A stretch of DNA of 64,000 bases from Roseivirga sp. (GCA_021404565.1 JAAWWF010000007.1:124001-188000); one strand, 5' to 3'. Positions 16,701-25,662 are shown, counted from the stretch's first letter. The notes: generated by a model from the letters alone, not told the origin. A program made the numbers and translations.

Positions 16701-18089
16701 TTACTGCACCGTAATTTCATCTACAAAAAGCCAGGCCTTACCCCCCGCAGCATAATGCCATTGAGGACATTTGCCTGTGTTTTTGATAAATACTTTAATG
16801 AAACGAGTTTTTAATCCTTCTCTTTCCACAGTGACCCTTTCCAGTTGTCTTCTCACTTTTTGATCCGCCCCCAGCTTTATCCTGATGGGCCTGGAATATT
16901 TCTTTCCGTCTGCTGACCACGAAACTTCTACATATTCAGGGAAGAAAATCCAGGCTCCGGCATCTTGCAATACCCCAATCGTGACCTTGTCGATTTCCTG
17001 CTCCTTTCCCAGGTCAATAGTGGCTGAAAAATCCTCTTCTTCGAAGCCCAGCCAATATCCATCATCAAAATACTTACTGCCGACTTTTTCGTCCACCAGA
17101 CTTTGCTTTCCTTTTGCCCGATATCGCTTATCTGGTCCGTTTTTCAGCGTAATGACTGAGTGAGCGGCCAGGGACGGTAGTTTCTCCTCCCCTAAACTGA
17201 GTTTTTGAAGCGCCTTGGCGAATTTCTCTCCCAGGTCTATATACCCCTGGCTATTGTAGTGTGCGGCATCTGAATACTGATAGTGTTTGGTATCCCTCAC
17301 GATAGCAGCATTCGGGTCGGTCATCACAAACTTTTCCTGGCCGTACTGGACGAGTTCTCCGTATTTCCAGACCTTTCCGGTTCTATTGTCTCCTGAATCT
17401 GAAATCTTCCCAATCACAATTGGAATAGTATCTGACCGAAAGCTTGCTCTGATGAGCCCCATGAGTTTCCTGAGATTTTCGTAGTATCTCATCCCAGCGG
17501 CTTCATTCTGACCATCACTTTCTCCCTGCATCCAGACAATGCCACTGGGGATCAGGTAATCCACTCTTCCATCAGCATTAATATCTGTAGTATTCATGGC
17601 CTTGTTCACGGTAGTCAGGAAGTGGTCATACTGATTGATTCCTATTTTCCCCTCGTAGTCGGCATCCCAGGTACCGACACTCTGCGTAGCCATATCAATG
17701 GAAGTTCCTCCCAGGGAGTACTTTATCAAGGCAATTTTATCATCGGGATACAGCTCACGAAGTTTCCTCGCAAAGGACAATTCGACTCCAAAACTGGAGG
17801 ACAGTTTATTCTCCAAACCATCAGAGGAGAAGCCACGGCCATGCCCAGGGCTCAGCTGAGTCCACAACCCCAGACCTCCATCTGTTTTATCGTCCACTGC
17901 AGGATTGCCATGAAAGATCCAGACATCTTCGAAGGTCTTGTTCAGAGACTCGGGGAGTTCGGTGTTGGTGCCAAAGCCGTCCATGTTTGACTGACCACCT
18001 AAATAGAATACGCGCACTGAATCTACTTGCTGGCCAAGCGCCACAAGCGGAAGCATCAAGAAAAAGCTTAAGGCTAGTGTTCTATACAT
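16701..18089 (-). CDS. SGNH-type carbohydrate acetylesterase (SASA/CE6-like) with C-terminal discoidin-like domain
   Basis: A 462-residue exported esterase (signal ending VALGQQV). The N-terminal two thirds form a sialate-O-acetylesterase/CE6-type domain: YLGGQSNMDGFG holds the nucleophile Ser, IVWMQGESDGQ is the characteristic block III, and SDAAHYNSQGY carries the Asp and His of the triad. The likely role is removing O-acetyl groups that block glycosidases. Residues about 315-462 form a discoidin-like module (YWLGFEEED, WIFFPEYVEVSWSADG, RFIKVFIKNTGKCPQWH, AWLFVDEITVQ) nearly the same as that of the sulfatase at 18217-20049. Repeat copies D and C flank it upstream and downstream. The esterase call is firm; acetyl as the group removed is family inference. 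Confidence 0.88.
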   Translation of the reverse strand: MYRTLALSFFLMLPLVALGQQVDSVRVFYLGGQSNMDGFGTNTELPESLNKTFEDVWIFHGNPAVDDKTDGGLGLWTQLSPGHGRGFSSDGLENKLSSSFGVELSFARKLRELYPDDKIALIKYSLGGTSIDMATQSVGTWDADYEGKIGINQYDHFLTTVNKAMNTTDINADGRVDYLIPSGIVWMQGESDGQNEAAGMRYYENLRKLMGLIRASFRSDTIPIVIGKISDSGDNRTGKVWKYGELVQYGQEKFVMTDPNAAIVRDTKHYQYSDAAHYNSQGYIDLGEKFAKALQKLSLGEEKLPSLAAHSVITLKNGPDKRYRAKGKQSLVDEKVGSKYFDDGYWLGFEEEDFSATIDLGKEQEIDKVTIGVLQDAGAWIFFPEYVEVSWSADGKKYSRPIRIKLGADQKVRRQLERVTVEREGLKTRFIKVFIKNTGKCPQWHYAAGGKAWLFVDEITVQ

Positions 18090-18105
18090 TTTTAATTTAT
18101 TTTTT

Positions 18106-18216
18106 GCTCAGAGTCTTACTGCGTTATGACTCTGAGTGGAGTTTATCAGGGTCCTCTGCGAGAGACCGCTGAGCGGGGTGCTATACCCGTCTGACCTGCG
18201 GTCTGACGGGGCATGT
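18106..18216. repeat. Intergenic hairpin repeat, copy D
   Basis: This lies between the sulfatase stop (18217) and the acetylesterase start (18089). Four structured pieces are visible: CTCAGAGTC / GACTCTGAG around 12 bases (18107-18136, perfect), GGTC-CTC / GAG-GACC around TGC (about 18150-18167), CCGC / GCGG around TGA (18166-18176), and CCCGTCTGACC / GGTCTGACGGG around TGC with one mismatch (18186-18210). The block ends in GACGGGGC at the gene stop, as in copies B and C. Confidence 0.72.
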
Positions 18217-20049
18217 TCACTGAACCGTAATTTCATCTACAAATAGCCAGGCCTTTTGCCCTGCTCCCATATGCCATTCAGGGCACTTCCCGGTATTTTT
18301 GACTAATACTTTGATGTACCTCCCATGTACATTTTCTTTTTCCACAGTGATGCGTCTGATCAATTTCCTGCTCTTGTCTTTCAAGGCTCCCACCTCCATT
18401 CTTATGGGCGTTGAGTAATTCTTTCCATCAGCAGACCATGATACTTCGACAAATTCAGGGAAAAAGATCCAGGAAGGAGCGTCCTGCAAGGTGCCTACCA
18501 CTACCCGTTCTATTTGCTGTACTTTGCCCAGGTCGATTGTTGCACTGAGATCATTTCCCTCATAGCCCAGCCAGAAACCATCGTTGAATTGACGGCCGCC
18601 CAGTTTCTCATCATGGAGGCTTAGTGCTCCACGGCCGCTGTATTTATTATGAGGTTGATCGGTCAGAGTCACCTCGGCATTTTTAGCAATGGAAGTGAGT
18701 GTTTCTCTTTTCTTAGGTGCATCTTCCGCACTGGCATATTCCCAATCCAGGTATTCATCCAGTAGCTCTTTTACCTTCTCAGGGTATTGGCTGGCGATAT
18801 TGACCATCTCACTTGGGTCATTCTTCAGATTGCTTAGAAAGAGTACATCCTTCTCAGGGTCGAGTACTGCTTTTTTAGTCGGGTCTTGTGGAAAGCCAAT
18901 AAGTTTCCAATCGCCTTTTCTGATCGCCCAGCTTACGCCTTGTTTCCATCGAAAGACCTGATGTGTGGTTTCTTCTGCAGCATTTTCAATCAGTGGTTTG
19001 AGGCTTTTTCCCTCCAGGTTCTCTGCATTTCCTCCTATATAGTCCATGATGGTAGGGAACCAATCAATGTTAAGGGCCAGCTGATCTCTTTCCTGGTTTT
19101 CAGGAATTTGATTTGGATAACTAATGATGGCCGGTACCCTGATTCCTCCTTCAAACAGAGACATTTTTGAACCCCGGTAAGGCCCTGCACTTCCACCACC
19201 ACCAAAGGCGCGGCTTTCTACAGAATGCCCATGGTCTGACTGAAAAATAACGATGGTATTTTCTCTCAATTTCAGAGAGTCCAGGGTATGCATCAGGTGC
19301 CCTACTCTCTCGTCTATGGTTGAAACGAAGGCCGCATAATCTTTTCTGGGGTGAGGCAAGTTCTTATAATGCTCTCGCCACTTTGCTGTTGGCTGAAGAG
19401 GGTAATGAGGCAGGTTAATGGCATAGTACATAAAGAAAGGACTCTCTTTATTCCTACCGATGAACTCGTCAGCTTTCTGCTTCATCAGGTCGGGAAAGTA
19501 TGCGCCATCCTCCCAGATCTCCTTTCCATTTTCATAGAGGTCATGCCGGTTGGGCCCATTCCAGTAGAAGAAGTGAGAATAGTTATCGATGCAGCCTCCC
19601 ATGTGTCCGTAGGAATAATCAAAGCCTTGTCCATTGGGCATGGTTTCAGGAGTAAAACCGAGATGCCATTTACCAATATGGCCGGTGGTATAACCCTCTT
19701 CTTTCATGGCTTCGGCTATGGTAACTTTCTCAGTGGGCATACCCCGCGTACCTTTCATGGAGGAGGCATTCCCCGGCAGGCCAGCAGCATGGGGATTCAT
19801 ACCGGTGAGCATTGAGGCTCTGGATGGTGAACAAAGCGGGGCGGCCGCATAGAATTGGGTGAATTTTACGCCTTGCTCTGCAAGTTTATCAATATTGGGT
19901 GTATGCAGATCTTTGGCACCAAAAGAGTTCAGGTCAACTGTTCCCTGATCGTCTGTGAGGATGACAATCACATTTGGTTTTTGCTGAGCGAAGGCATTCA
20001 GCGTAAGCCAGGTCAGCAAGAGGGTCGATATGACAGCGCTTCTTTTCAC
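18217..20049 (-). CDS. S1 family sulfatase (CSPSR motif) with C-terminal discoidin-like domain, exported
   Basis: A 610-residue exported sulfatase (signal ending LNAFAQQ). The catalytic part (about 24-455) carries IVILTDDQGTVD, PLCSPSRASMLTG with formylglycine Cys73, IGKWHLGF and FQSDHGHS, where the usual Asn ligand position is His, a known S1 variation. Beyond residue 465 comes a discoidin-like module (WLGYEGNDL, WIFFPEFVEVSWSADG, RYIKVLVKNTGKCPEWH, AWLFVDEITVQ), a rare addition to a sulfatase and almost the same as the tail of the acetylesterase downstream. The start overlaps the previous sulfatase stop by ATGA (20046-20049). The shared binding module suggests that sulfatase, esterase, a GH29 and a GH20 are targeted to the same glycan. 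Confidence 0.93.
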   Translation of the reverse strand: MKRSAVISTLLLTWLTLNAFAQQKPNVIVILTDDQGTVDLNSFGAKDLHTPNIDKLAEQGVKFTQFYAAAPLCSPSRASMLTGMNPHAAGLPGNASSMKGTRGMPTEKVTIAEAMKEEGYTTGHIGKWHLGFTPETMPNGQGFDYSYGHMGGCIDNYSHFFYWNGPNRHDLYENGKEIWEDGAYFPDLMKQKADEFIGRNKESPFFMYYAINLPHYPLQPTAKWREHYKNLPHPRKDYAAFVSTIDERVGHLMHTLDSLKLRENTIVIFQSDHGHSVESRAFGGGGSAGPYRGSKMSLFEGGIRVPAIISYPNQIPENQERDQLALNIDWFPTIMDYIGGNAENLEGKSLKPLIENAAEETTHQVFRWKQGVSWAIRKGDWKLIGFPQDPTKKAVLDPEKDVLFLSNLKNDPSEMVNIASQYPEKVKELLDEYLDWEYASAEDAPKKRETLTSIAKNAEVTLTDQPHNKYSGRGALSLHDEKLGGRQFNDGFWLGYEGNDLSATIDLGKVQQIERVVVGTLQDAPSWIFFPEFVEVSWSADGKNYSTPIRMEVGALKDKSRKLIRRITVEKENVHGRYIKVLVKNTGKCPEWHMGAGQKAWLFVDEITVQ

Positions 20050-21638
20050 TTTGATACTTCTCTAAGCATTTCTACCGGATTCTGACTTTGAATGCTGTCA
20101 CCATAGAGTTTCTGTTGCTCCCTGAGTTCTTCCAGCAATTCCGTTTTTACATCCTGGTATGCAGCATCGTCAAAGACATTCTTCATCTCTTTAGGGTCAT
20201 TTCTCAGGTCATATAGTTCCCACTCATTTACATCATGGTAAAAATGCATCAGCTTAAAGTCTTTGGTTCTGACTCCATAATGTCTTTTCACGGCATGCTC
20301 TGCCGGATACTCATAATAATGATAGTAGGTAGCCTCGCGCCAGTTTTCAGGCTCCTTGCCCTGGTTGTTCATTACTGTTTTTAATGATCTGCCCTGAAGA
20401 TCATCGGGTACCTCTACTCCAGCATATTCGAGCAAGGTAGGTGCCACATCAATATTCATGGTCAATGCCTCACTTACCGTTCCTTTATCAATGGTCTTTG
20501 GATAGCTGACAATAAAAGGAGTTCGATAAGACTCTTCATACATAAAGCGCTTGTCGAACCAGCCATGTTCGCCCAGATAGAACCCCTGGTCTGAGGTATA
20601 AACAATGATTGTATTCTCTCGCAGGCCGTTTGCCTCCAGGTAATCGAGTACCCGGCCGATATTGTCATCTACCGAGGCGACACACCGGAGGTAGTCTTTG
20701 ATATATCGCTGATACCGCCATTTGCCTAGTGCTTCTCCGGTCAGATTGGCCTTTCTGAAGGCTTCATTTTCATCTGCATAGGCTTCATCAAAAGCCTTGC
20801 GCTGCTCGGGGTTTAACCTGCCAACAATTCTCTCAAAAGCCTTATCCACATTCTTTTCAGCTGTTTTGTACATGAGCTTCAGGTCGTAGATCTCGTACAT
20901 GTCTTCCACAATCGACATCTCCTGGGTTTCGGCTGCCGTGCCTCTGTTTTCGAAACTGTCGAAGAAGTTATCGGGCATGGGAATGTCCACATCATCATAC
21001 ATATTCAGGTGCTTTGTATCGGGCATCCAATTACGATGTGGGGCCTTGTGATGAAGCATCAGGTAGAATGGTTTTTCCTTGTCTCGTTTGTCTACCCAGT
21101 CCAGCGCATAATCGGTGGTCAAAGTGGTGACATAGCCTTCTCTCTGGCTACGCTCACCCATTTCTATAAAATCAGGGTTGTAGTAATGGCCCTGACCGGG
21201 AAGGATATTCCAATAATCAAATCCTGTAGGGTCAGATCTTAAATGCCACTTACCCACCATGGCGGTTTGGTAGCCGGAGGCCTGGAGTAGTTTTGGAAAT
21301 GTTTGTTGACTTCCATCAAAGGTCTGAGCATTGTTTATCACCCCATTGAGGTGGCTGAACTTGCCTGTGAGAATTACGGCCCGGCTGGGTGCACAGATAG
21401 AGTTGGTAACAAAGGCATTGTCGAATCGAATACCTGAGTTGGCAATCCTGTCCATATTCGGTGTCTGATTGATCACACTGCCATAGGCACTCATGGCCTG
21501 AGTGGTATGATCATCGGTCATGATGAAAATTATATTAGGCCTTTCTACTTTTTCATCCGGCTGATTGCAGCTTGTGGTATACAAACTTATGAGGCACAAA
21601 AGCCATAGATAACGACCCGTAATTTTATTCCTGAGCAT
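20046..21638 (-). CDS. S1 family sulfatase, lipoprotein, resembling N-acetylglucosamine-6-sulfatases
   Basis: A 530-residue lipoprotein (TTSC, Cys24). Motifs: IIFIMTDDHTTQAMSAYG, SICAPSRAVILTGKFSH with formylglycine Cys82, AMVGKWHL and TSDQGFYLGEHGWFDKR. TDDHTTQAMSAYG, GKFSHLNGV and YLGEHGWFDKRFMYEES are typical of the group of S1 enzymes that includes GlcNAc-6-O-sulfatases (S1_11-like); I rely on remembered family features, so the position specificity is tentative. It overlaps the next sulfatase by ATGA and the upstream GH20 gene by 14 bases (21625-21638). Close coupling to a hexosaminidase fits desulfation of a 6-sulfated HexNAc followed by its removal. Confidence 0.92.
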   Translation of the reverse strand: MLRNKITGRYLWLLCLISLYTTSCNQPDEKVERPNIIFIMTDDHTTQAMSAYGSVINQTPNMDRIANSGIRFDNAFVTNSICAPSRAVILTGKFSHLNGVINNAQTFDGSQQTFPKLLQASGYQTAMVGKWHLRSDPTGFDYWNILPGQGHYYNPDFIEMGERSQREGYVTTLTTDYALDWVDKRDKEKPFYLMLHHKAPHRNWMPDTKHLNMYDDVDIPMPDNFFDSFENRGTAAETQEMSIVEDMYEIYDLKLMYKTAEKNVDKAFERIVGRLNPEQRKAFDEAYADENEAFRKANLTGEALGKWRYQRYIKDYLRCVASVDDNIGRVLDYLEANGLRENTIIVYTSDQGFYLGEHGWFDKRFMYEESYRTPFIVSYPKTIDKGTVSEALTMNIDVAPTLLEYAGVEVPDDLQGRSLKTVMNNQGKEPENWREATYYHYYEYPAEHAVKRHYGVRTKDFKLMHFYHDVNEWELYDLRNDPKEMKNVFDDAAYQDVKTELLEELREQQKLYGDSIQSQNPVEMLREVSK

Positions 21639-23220
21639 AAGCGATTCCCTTTAGCTTCCAGTATTCTTTTAATTTAACCAATACAGACTCAAAATGAGTA
21701 AAAGATTTTTGTGCTGGTTCAGTCCAGCCAACTTCAGCATAAGCCGCCAGGCGTGGAAAAACCTGATAATCCATGCGTTCTACCGTGGGAATCCATTCAC
21801 CCCACATTTGTGCTCCTGTACCCAATACCTGCTTGTGATATCTGGCCTCGAGGCCTTCAGGAATAGGGTCAAAGTCATAAGCAGCCTGAAGGGGGATGCT
21901 TTTGTAGCCATAATCAAGGTAGGTTTTCGAGTGAAGTGAATTCACAATATCATATCCTTTTTCCAGGGCTGTTTTAGCCAGAGCCAAATCTCCTTTCCAG
22001 AAGTGAATTACTGAACTCAGGGCCAGTTGCTCTTTAACTTCTGTATCTTCTGAACTTTGATATTCATGCACATTGTGGCCGAGTATCTCATTCCAGCCCA
22101 TCATGCGTTTGCCTTTGCTATCGAGGTATTTTGAGATTTTATTGGTGAAATATATCTGCAAATCTGCCGGACTTGCCAGGCTATTCTCTTTCATGAATTG
22201 CTGAACCTGTACAGAGTTTTTCCACTGATCATATTTAACCTCATCTCCTCCGATATGAATGATTTTCGATGGGAAAAGCTTCATTGTTTCATCCAGCACA
22301 TCCTGTAAAAACCCATACACCCGGGGGTCAGTTACGTTATACGAATCGGGCATTTTACCGAAAATCACGGGTACCTCAATTTGCTTACCGGATGTACCTA
22401 ACCAAGGGTAAGAGGCAATGGCTGCACTGGCATGCCCAGGCATTTCAATTTCCGGGACAATCGTAATATGTCTTTCAGCAGCATATGCCACTATTTCTTT
22501 GATTTGCTCCTGAGTATAAAAGCCTCCATGTGGTTGATTTGATCTTTTCTCACTGTTCCAGCCACCTATTTGTGTATTGTTTCTATGAGAACCAACAGCA
22601 GTAAGTTTCGGATATTTTTTAATCTCAATTCTCCAGCCCTGATCATCGGTAAGGTGCCAATGAAAAACATTCATTTTTAATAAGGCCATTTGATCAAGGA
22701 GTTTCCTGACTTGCCTGATGCCTTTAAAATGACGAGACTCATCCAGCATAAAAGCACGCCACTCAAAACGGGGGCTGTCTTTAATGGTCACGGCATCCAG
22801 TGTAATCTTATCGTTTGTTTTCCGGGCAAATAGAAGCATTTGCCTCAGTGATTGTACTCCATAAAAAAGCCCTGTCTCAGTACCTCCAACAATCTGTATG
22901 CCCTTGTTACTAATGCTAAGTGAATACCCTTCTTTCTGGTTGAGTTCAGGGTTTATTGTCAACAGAATTTCTGCCTTTCTTTCCTTAGCAAATTCATTAT
23001 TCAGATTAAAATCCTCATTCAGTGCGATTTGAAGAAATAATGCGGTTTTTTTTGCTCCCTTGCCATAGGCCAGGCGGGTGTCACTGGTGATGGTAAACTG
23101 TCCCGTGCCCTGCATTATCTCGGCAGGATTTGGAATAATGGTTACCTGTCTCTGAGCCAATGAGGGGTTGACTGTCAGCAGGCATAAACCACAAATGATT
23201 AGAGTAATGTATTTGCGCAT
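21625..23220 (-). CDS. GH20 beta-N-acetylhexosaminidase, exported
   Basis: Second GH20 of the window, 531 residues, with a type I signal ending NPSLAQRQ. It has the GH20 N-terminal domain (about 25-150), then the catalytic barrel with FMLDESRHFKG, HWHLTDDQGWR, EIEMPGHASAA and IHIGGDEVKYDQW, giving catalytic Asp326-Glu327. It ends with the barrel and has no accessory domains, unlike the enzyme at 4175-6508. It probably removes terminal beta-GlcNAc or GalNAc after desulfation by the coupled sulfatase, whose start lies inside its last codons. It is the first gene of the run 23220 to 18217, separated from the oxidoreductase upstream by 88 bases that hold a terminator-like hairpin. Confidence 0.95.
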   Translation of the reverse strand: MRKYITLIICGLCLLTVNPSLAQRQVTIIPNPAEIMQGTGQFTITSDTRLAYGKGAKKTALFLQIALNEDFNLNNEFAKERKAEILLTINPELNQKEGYSLSISNKGIQIVGGTETGLFYGVQSLRQMLLFARKTNDKITLDAVTIKDSPRFEWRAFMLDESRHFKGIRQVRKLLDQMALLKMNVFHWHLTDDQGWRIEIKKYPKLTAVGSHRNNTQIGGWNSEKRSNQPHGGFYTQEQIKEIVAYAAERHITIVPEIEMPGHASAAIASYPWLGTSGKQIEVPVIFGKMPDSYNVTDPRVYGFLQDVLDETMKLFPSKIIHIGGDEVKYDQWKNSVQVQQFMKENSLASPADLQIYFTNKISKYLDSKGKRMMGWNEILGHNVHEYQSSEDTEVKEQLALSSVIHFWKGDLALAKTALEKGYDIVNSLHSKTYLDYGYKSIPLQAAYDFDPIPEGLEARYHKQVLGTGAQMWGEWIPTVERMDYQVFPRLAAYAEVGWTEPAQKSFTHFESVLVKLKEYWKLKGIAYAQE

Positions 23221-23261
23221 CAGGATATGTGATAAAAAAATGACCCTTTAAAGTTTTAAGA

Positions 23262-23283
23262 GGGGAGTTGTTAGCAACTCCCC
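23262..23283 (-). terminator. Intrinsic terminator-like hairpin after the Gfo/Idh gene
   Basis: GGGGAGTTG and CAACTCCCC form a perfect 9-bp stem around a four-base loop. In minus-strand orientation the stem is followed by TCTTAAAACTTT, moderately T-rich. It lies 26 bases after the stop of the oxidoreductase and 42 bases before the start of the GH20 gene, so it probably separates the fucose-catabolism unit from the GH20/sulfatase unit. Confidence 0.7.
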
Positions 23284-23308
23284 CTCGGTCAAAAAATATT
23301 ATGAAAGC

Positions 23309-24649
23309 TTAAAAGAACCGGGTTTTACCGGGAGTTGCTACTGGATACTCACCATCTGCATTCGGTAAAATAGGTGCTTCGCTATTAAAGGAAGTCAGAT
23401 TATCGGGCACCAGTTTCAAATCGGAAGCCATGGCTTCATCCCAGGTAATCTGCTGACCTGAGTAAGTAGCCATTCTACCCAAAATCGCAGTCATGGTGCT
23501 ATGAGCCCCATAATCAGTATTGTCCAAACGATGCTCTCCGGCTTTGATGGCCGCAAAGAGTTCGTTGTGCTCCTGCTGATAAGGGTTGATATCGTTTTCT
23601 CCTTTATAGTCTAAGATTGACTGGCCATTATAGCCTTTGATGAGACTTCTGTTTCCACTGTTAACCGTGATCTGGCCTTTGGTGGTCTGGAATACTTCCT
23701 CAACCCGGTTCATACAACCCCGCTGATGTCTGCACTGGCTGGAAATGACCTGACCCTCGGGATATACAAACTCTACGAAGTGATGATCAAAAATATGACC
23801 GTGGTCTTTGCCCTTTCTGGTCTGACGGCCCCCCATACCCTGGGCTGAAACAGGACTGGCACCAATGTACCAGTTGGCCACATCTATATTGTGGATATGT
23901 TGCTCCAAAATATGGTCTCCGCAAATCCAGGTGAAGTAATACCAGTTGAGCATCTGGTATTCGAGCTCCGTCTGAGCAGGCTTCCTGGGTCGGGTCCAAA
24001 CCCCGGCACTGTTCCAATACACCTGACCTGAAACGATATCTCCGAGACTACCTTCATTGAGCATATTTTCAACGGTACGGTAGTTCTTCTGGTAGTGTCT
24101 TTGCAGACCTACTACTACATTTAGTTTCTTCTTTCTGGCTTGCTTTCCTGCCTCCAATACACGCTTGATTCCTACCACATCGGTAGCCACCGGCTTCTCC
24201 ATAAAAACATGCTTGCCTTGCTGCACCGCATACTCGAAATGCAGCGGCCTGAAACCGGGAGGTGTGGTGAGAATTACCACATCAGCCATGTCTATGGCTT
24301 TTTTGTACCCATCAAAATCTGTGAATTTTGAGGCATCGGTAACTTGTACTTTCCCCCGGCCTTCATACTTTTTAGACAGGTTTTTAAAGCTGTTTTCCAG
24401 ACGGTCCGCAAAAACATCAGCCATGGCTACCAGCCTGACATCTGCATCTGCCTCAATAGCTTGCGCTGCGGCTCCCGTGCCACGTCCTCCACAGCCCACC
24501 AGGGCTACCTTGATTTCTCCGGCTGCTCCGGCATAGGCGCTCATTGATATGGGCAGTGCACCTAAGAGCATTCCGGTACCTGCTACTTTGGCCGAGGCCT
24601 CCAGAAATTCTCGTCTGGTTTTCAGATTGGATTTATCAGATGTCTTCAT
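23309..24649 (-). CDS. Tat-exported Gfo/Idh/MocA family oxidoreductase
   Basis: A 446-residue protein whose N-terminus is a twin-arginine signal (KTRREFLEASAKVAG, hydrophobic LLGALPISMSAYAGA). A Rossmann domain follows with VALVGCGGRGTGAAAQA as the dinucleotide motif and EKPVATD, typical of the family; the C-terminal alpha/beta part contains CGDHILEQHIHNIDVANW and a HGHIFDHHFVEF stretch. Tat export fits a protein folded around tightly bound NAD(P) in the cytoplasm. Some periplasmic members act as glycosidases by a redox mechanism (GH109) and others are sugar oxidoreductases; this one cannot be placed. It ends the unit with the FGE-like protein (12 bases upstream), the hydroxy-acid dehydrogenase, mutarotase and permease. 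Confidence 0.88.
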   Translation of the reverse strand: MKTSDKSNLKTRREFLEASAKVAGTGMLLGALPISMSAYAGAAGEIKVALVGCGGRGTGAAAQAIEADADVRLVAMADVFADRLENSFKNLSKKYEGRGKVQVTDASKFTDFDGYKKAIDMADVVILTTPPGFRPLHFEYAVQQGKHVFMEKPVATDVVGIKRVLEAGKQARKKKLNVVVGLQRHYQKNYRTVENMLNEGSLGDIVSGQVYWNSAGVWTRPRKPAQTELEYQMLNWYYFTWICGDHILEQHIHNIDVANWYIGASPVSAQGMGGRQTRKGKDHGHIFDHHFVEFVYPEGQVISSQCRHQRGCMNRVEEVFQTTKGQITVNSGNRSLIKGYNGQSILDYKGENDINPYQQEHNELFAAIKAGEHRLDNTDYGAHSTMTAILGRMATYSGQQITWDEAMASDLKLVPDNLTSFNSEAPILPNADGEYPVATPGKTRFF

Positions 24650-24660
24650 AGTTTTTGTTT

Positions 24661-25662
24661 TTAGTATTCTCTAATTGGTTTACCCCAGTATTTCTCCCAG
24701 TCGCTTTTAGGCGGCACCTTGGCTGGCCTCACGACTCTGAAGCCCACATGCAAGGCATCAGTGAGCCACCAAAGGCTTTTAGGAATCTGAGGATCTCTTT
24801 TCTTCCAGCTTTTATCTGAGTACTGCCGTGAGGCTGATCTCAGGTTTTCTTTGGTATCCTGAAATGATCCACCTCTGACCACCCTGGGATAAAGCTCTTC
24901 TGTCATAGAAAATGGATTCTCGCTGGCATCGGGGTTTTTATAAAAGTCTGCATCATAGCCATCTAATACCCATTCGGCCACACTACCCTGCATATCATAC
25001 AAACCCCAGGCATTGGGCTTTTTCGTTCCTCCTTTCTGAGGTTTTTTGTCACTATTAGCTGCATACCAGGCAAATTCACCCAACTGATCTTCTGCAAAGG
25101 GATAAGGCTCCTCACTCCCCGCCCTGCTGGCGTATTCCCATTCGGCCTCGGTAGGCAGGCGGTAAAAGTGGCCCGTCTTCGCGCTGAGCCATTTACAAAA
25201 AGTAGATGCTGCATATTGCGTCACATTCACCAGCGGATAACCGGGCTTATTGAAGTTGACATAAGGCATGGTTGCGCCTGATACTCCATCGACAGCAAGT
25301 TCTATATCGCGGTTTTGTGTGGTGATATCACCATCTGTTTCACGGTATAGAAACAGTTCGAATTGATCCCAGGTAATTTCCAGCGTACTCATCCAAAAGT
25401 CATCAACCGCCACTTGGTGTTGTGGTCCTTCATCGGGCCTTCTACCGGCTTCTGTTGCCGGGCTGCCCATTTTGAACTTACCTCCCGTTACAGGTACAAA
25501 GTCTAAAGAAAGCTCTGAACCGGGAATCTCCTGCTGATAGGCTTCGAAACTCTGTTGCTGTATGTTGACCGGAAAAGTTCTATGCTCACGATCAAGTGTC
25601 AGGGCCAATAATGAAAAGGCGATCAGCAGATCTTTCATAAGAAGTTTACTCCACTCTTTCAT
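24661..25662 (-). CDS. FGE/SUMF1-fold protein lacking the catalytic cysteines, exported
   Basis: A 333-residue protein with the formylglycine-generating-enzyme fold: FVPVTGGKFKMGS, DEGPQHQVAVDDFWMS, EITWDQF, YPLVNVTQYAASTFCKWLS, YRLPTEAEWEYASR, NAWGLYDMQGSVAEWV, RVVRGGSF (260-267) and HVGFRVVR. In active sulfatase-maturing FGEs the segment after RGGS carries two cysteines; here it reads QDTKENLRSASR, shorter and cysteine-free, so copper-dependent sulfatase activation is unlikely. An N-terminal hydrophobic stretch (DLLIAFSLLALTL) suggests export; an internal ATG at 25638 would give a neater signal peptide. Its start overlaps the upstream gene by ATGA (25659-25662). Probably a structural or ligand-binding relative; function unknown. 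Confidence 0.85.
   Translation of the reverse strand: MKEWSKLLMKDLLIAFSLLALTLDREHRTFPVNIQQQSFEAYQQEIPGSELSLDFVPVTGGKFKMGSPATEAGRRPDEGPQHQVAVDDFWMSTLEITWDQFELFLYRETDGDITTQNRDIELAVDGVSGATMPYVNFNKPGYPLVNVTQYAASTFCKWLSAKTGHFYRLPTEAEWEYASRAGSEEPYPFAEDQLGEFAWYAANSDKKPQKGGTKKPNAWGLYDMQGSVAEWVLDGYDADFYKNPDASENPFSMTEELYPRVVRGGSFQDTKENLRSASRQYSDKSWKKRDPQIPKSLWWLTDALHVGFRVVRPAKVPPKSDWEKYWGKPIREY

Noticed and set aside
24661-25662. Annotation as an active sulfatase-maturing enzyme
   Set aside because: The fold matches, but the segment that should carry the two catalytic cysteines has none.
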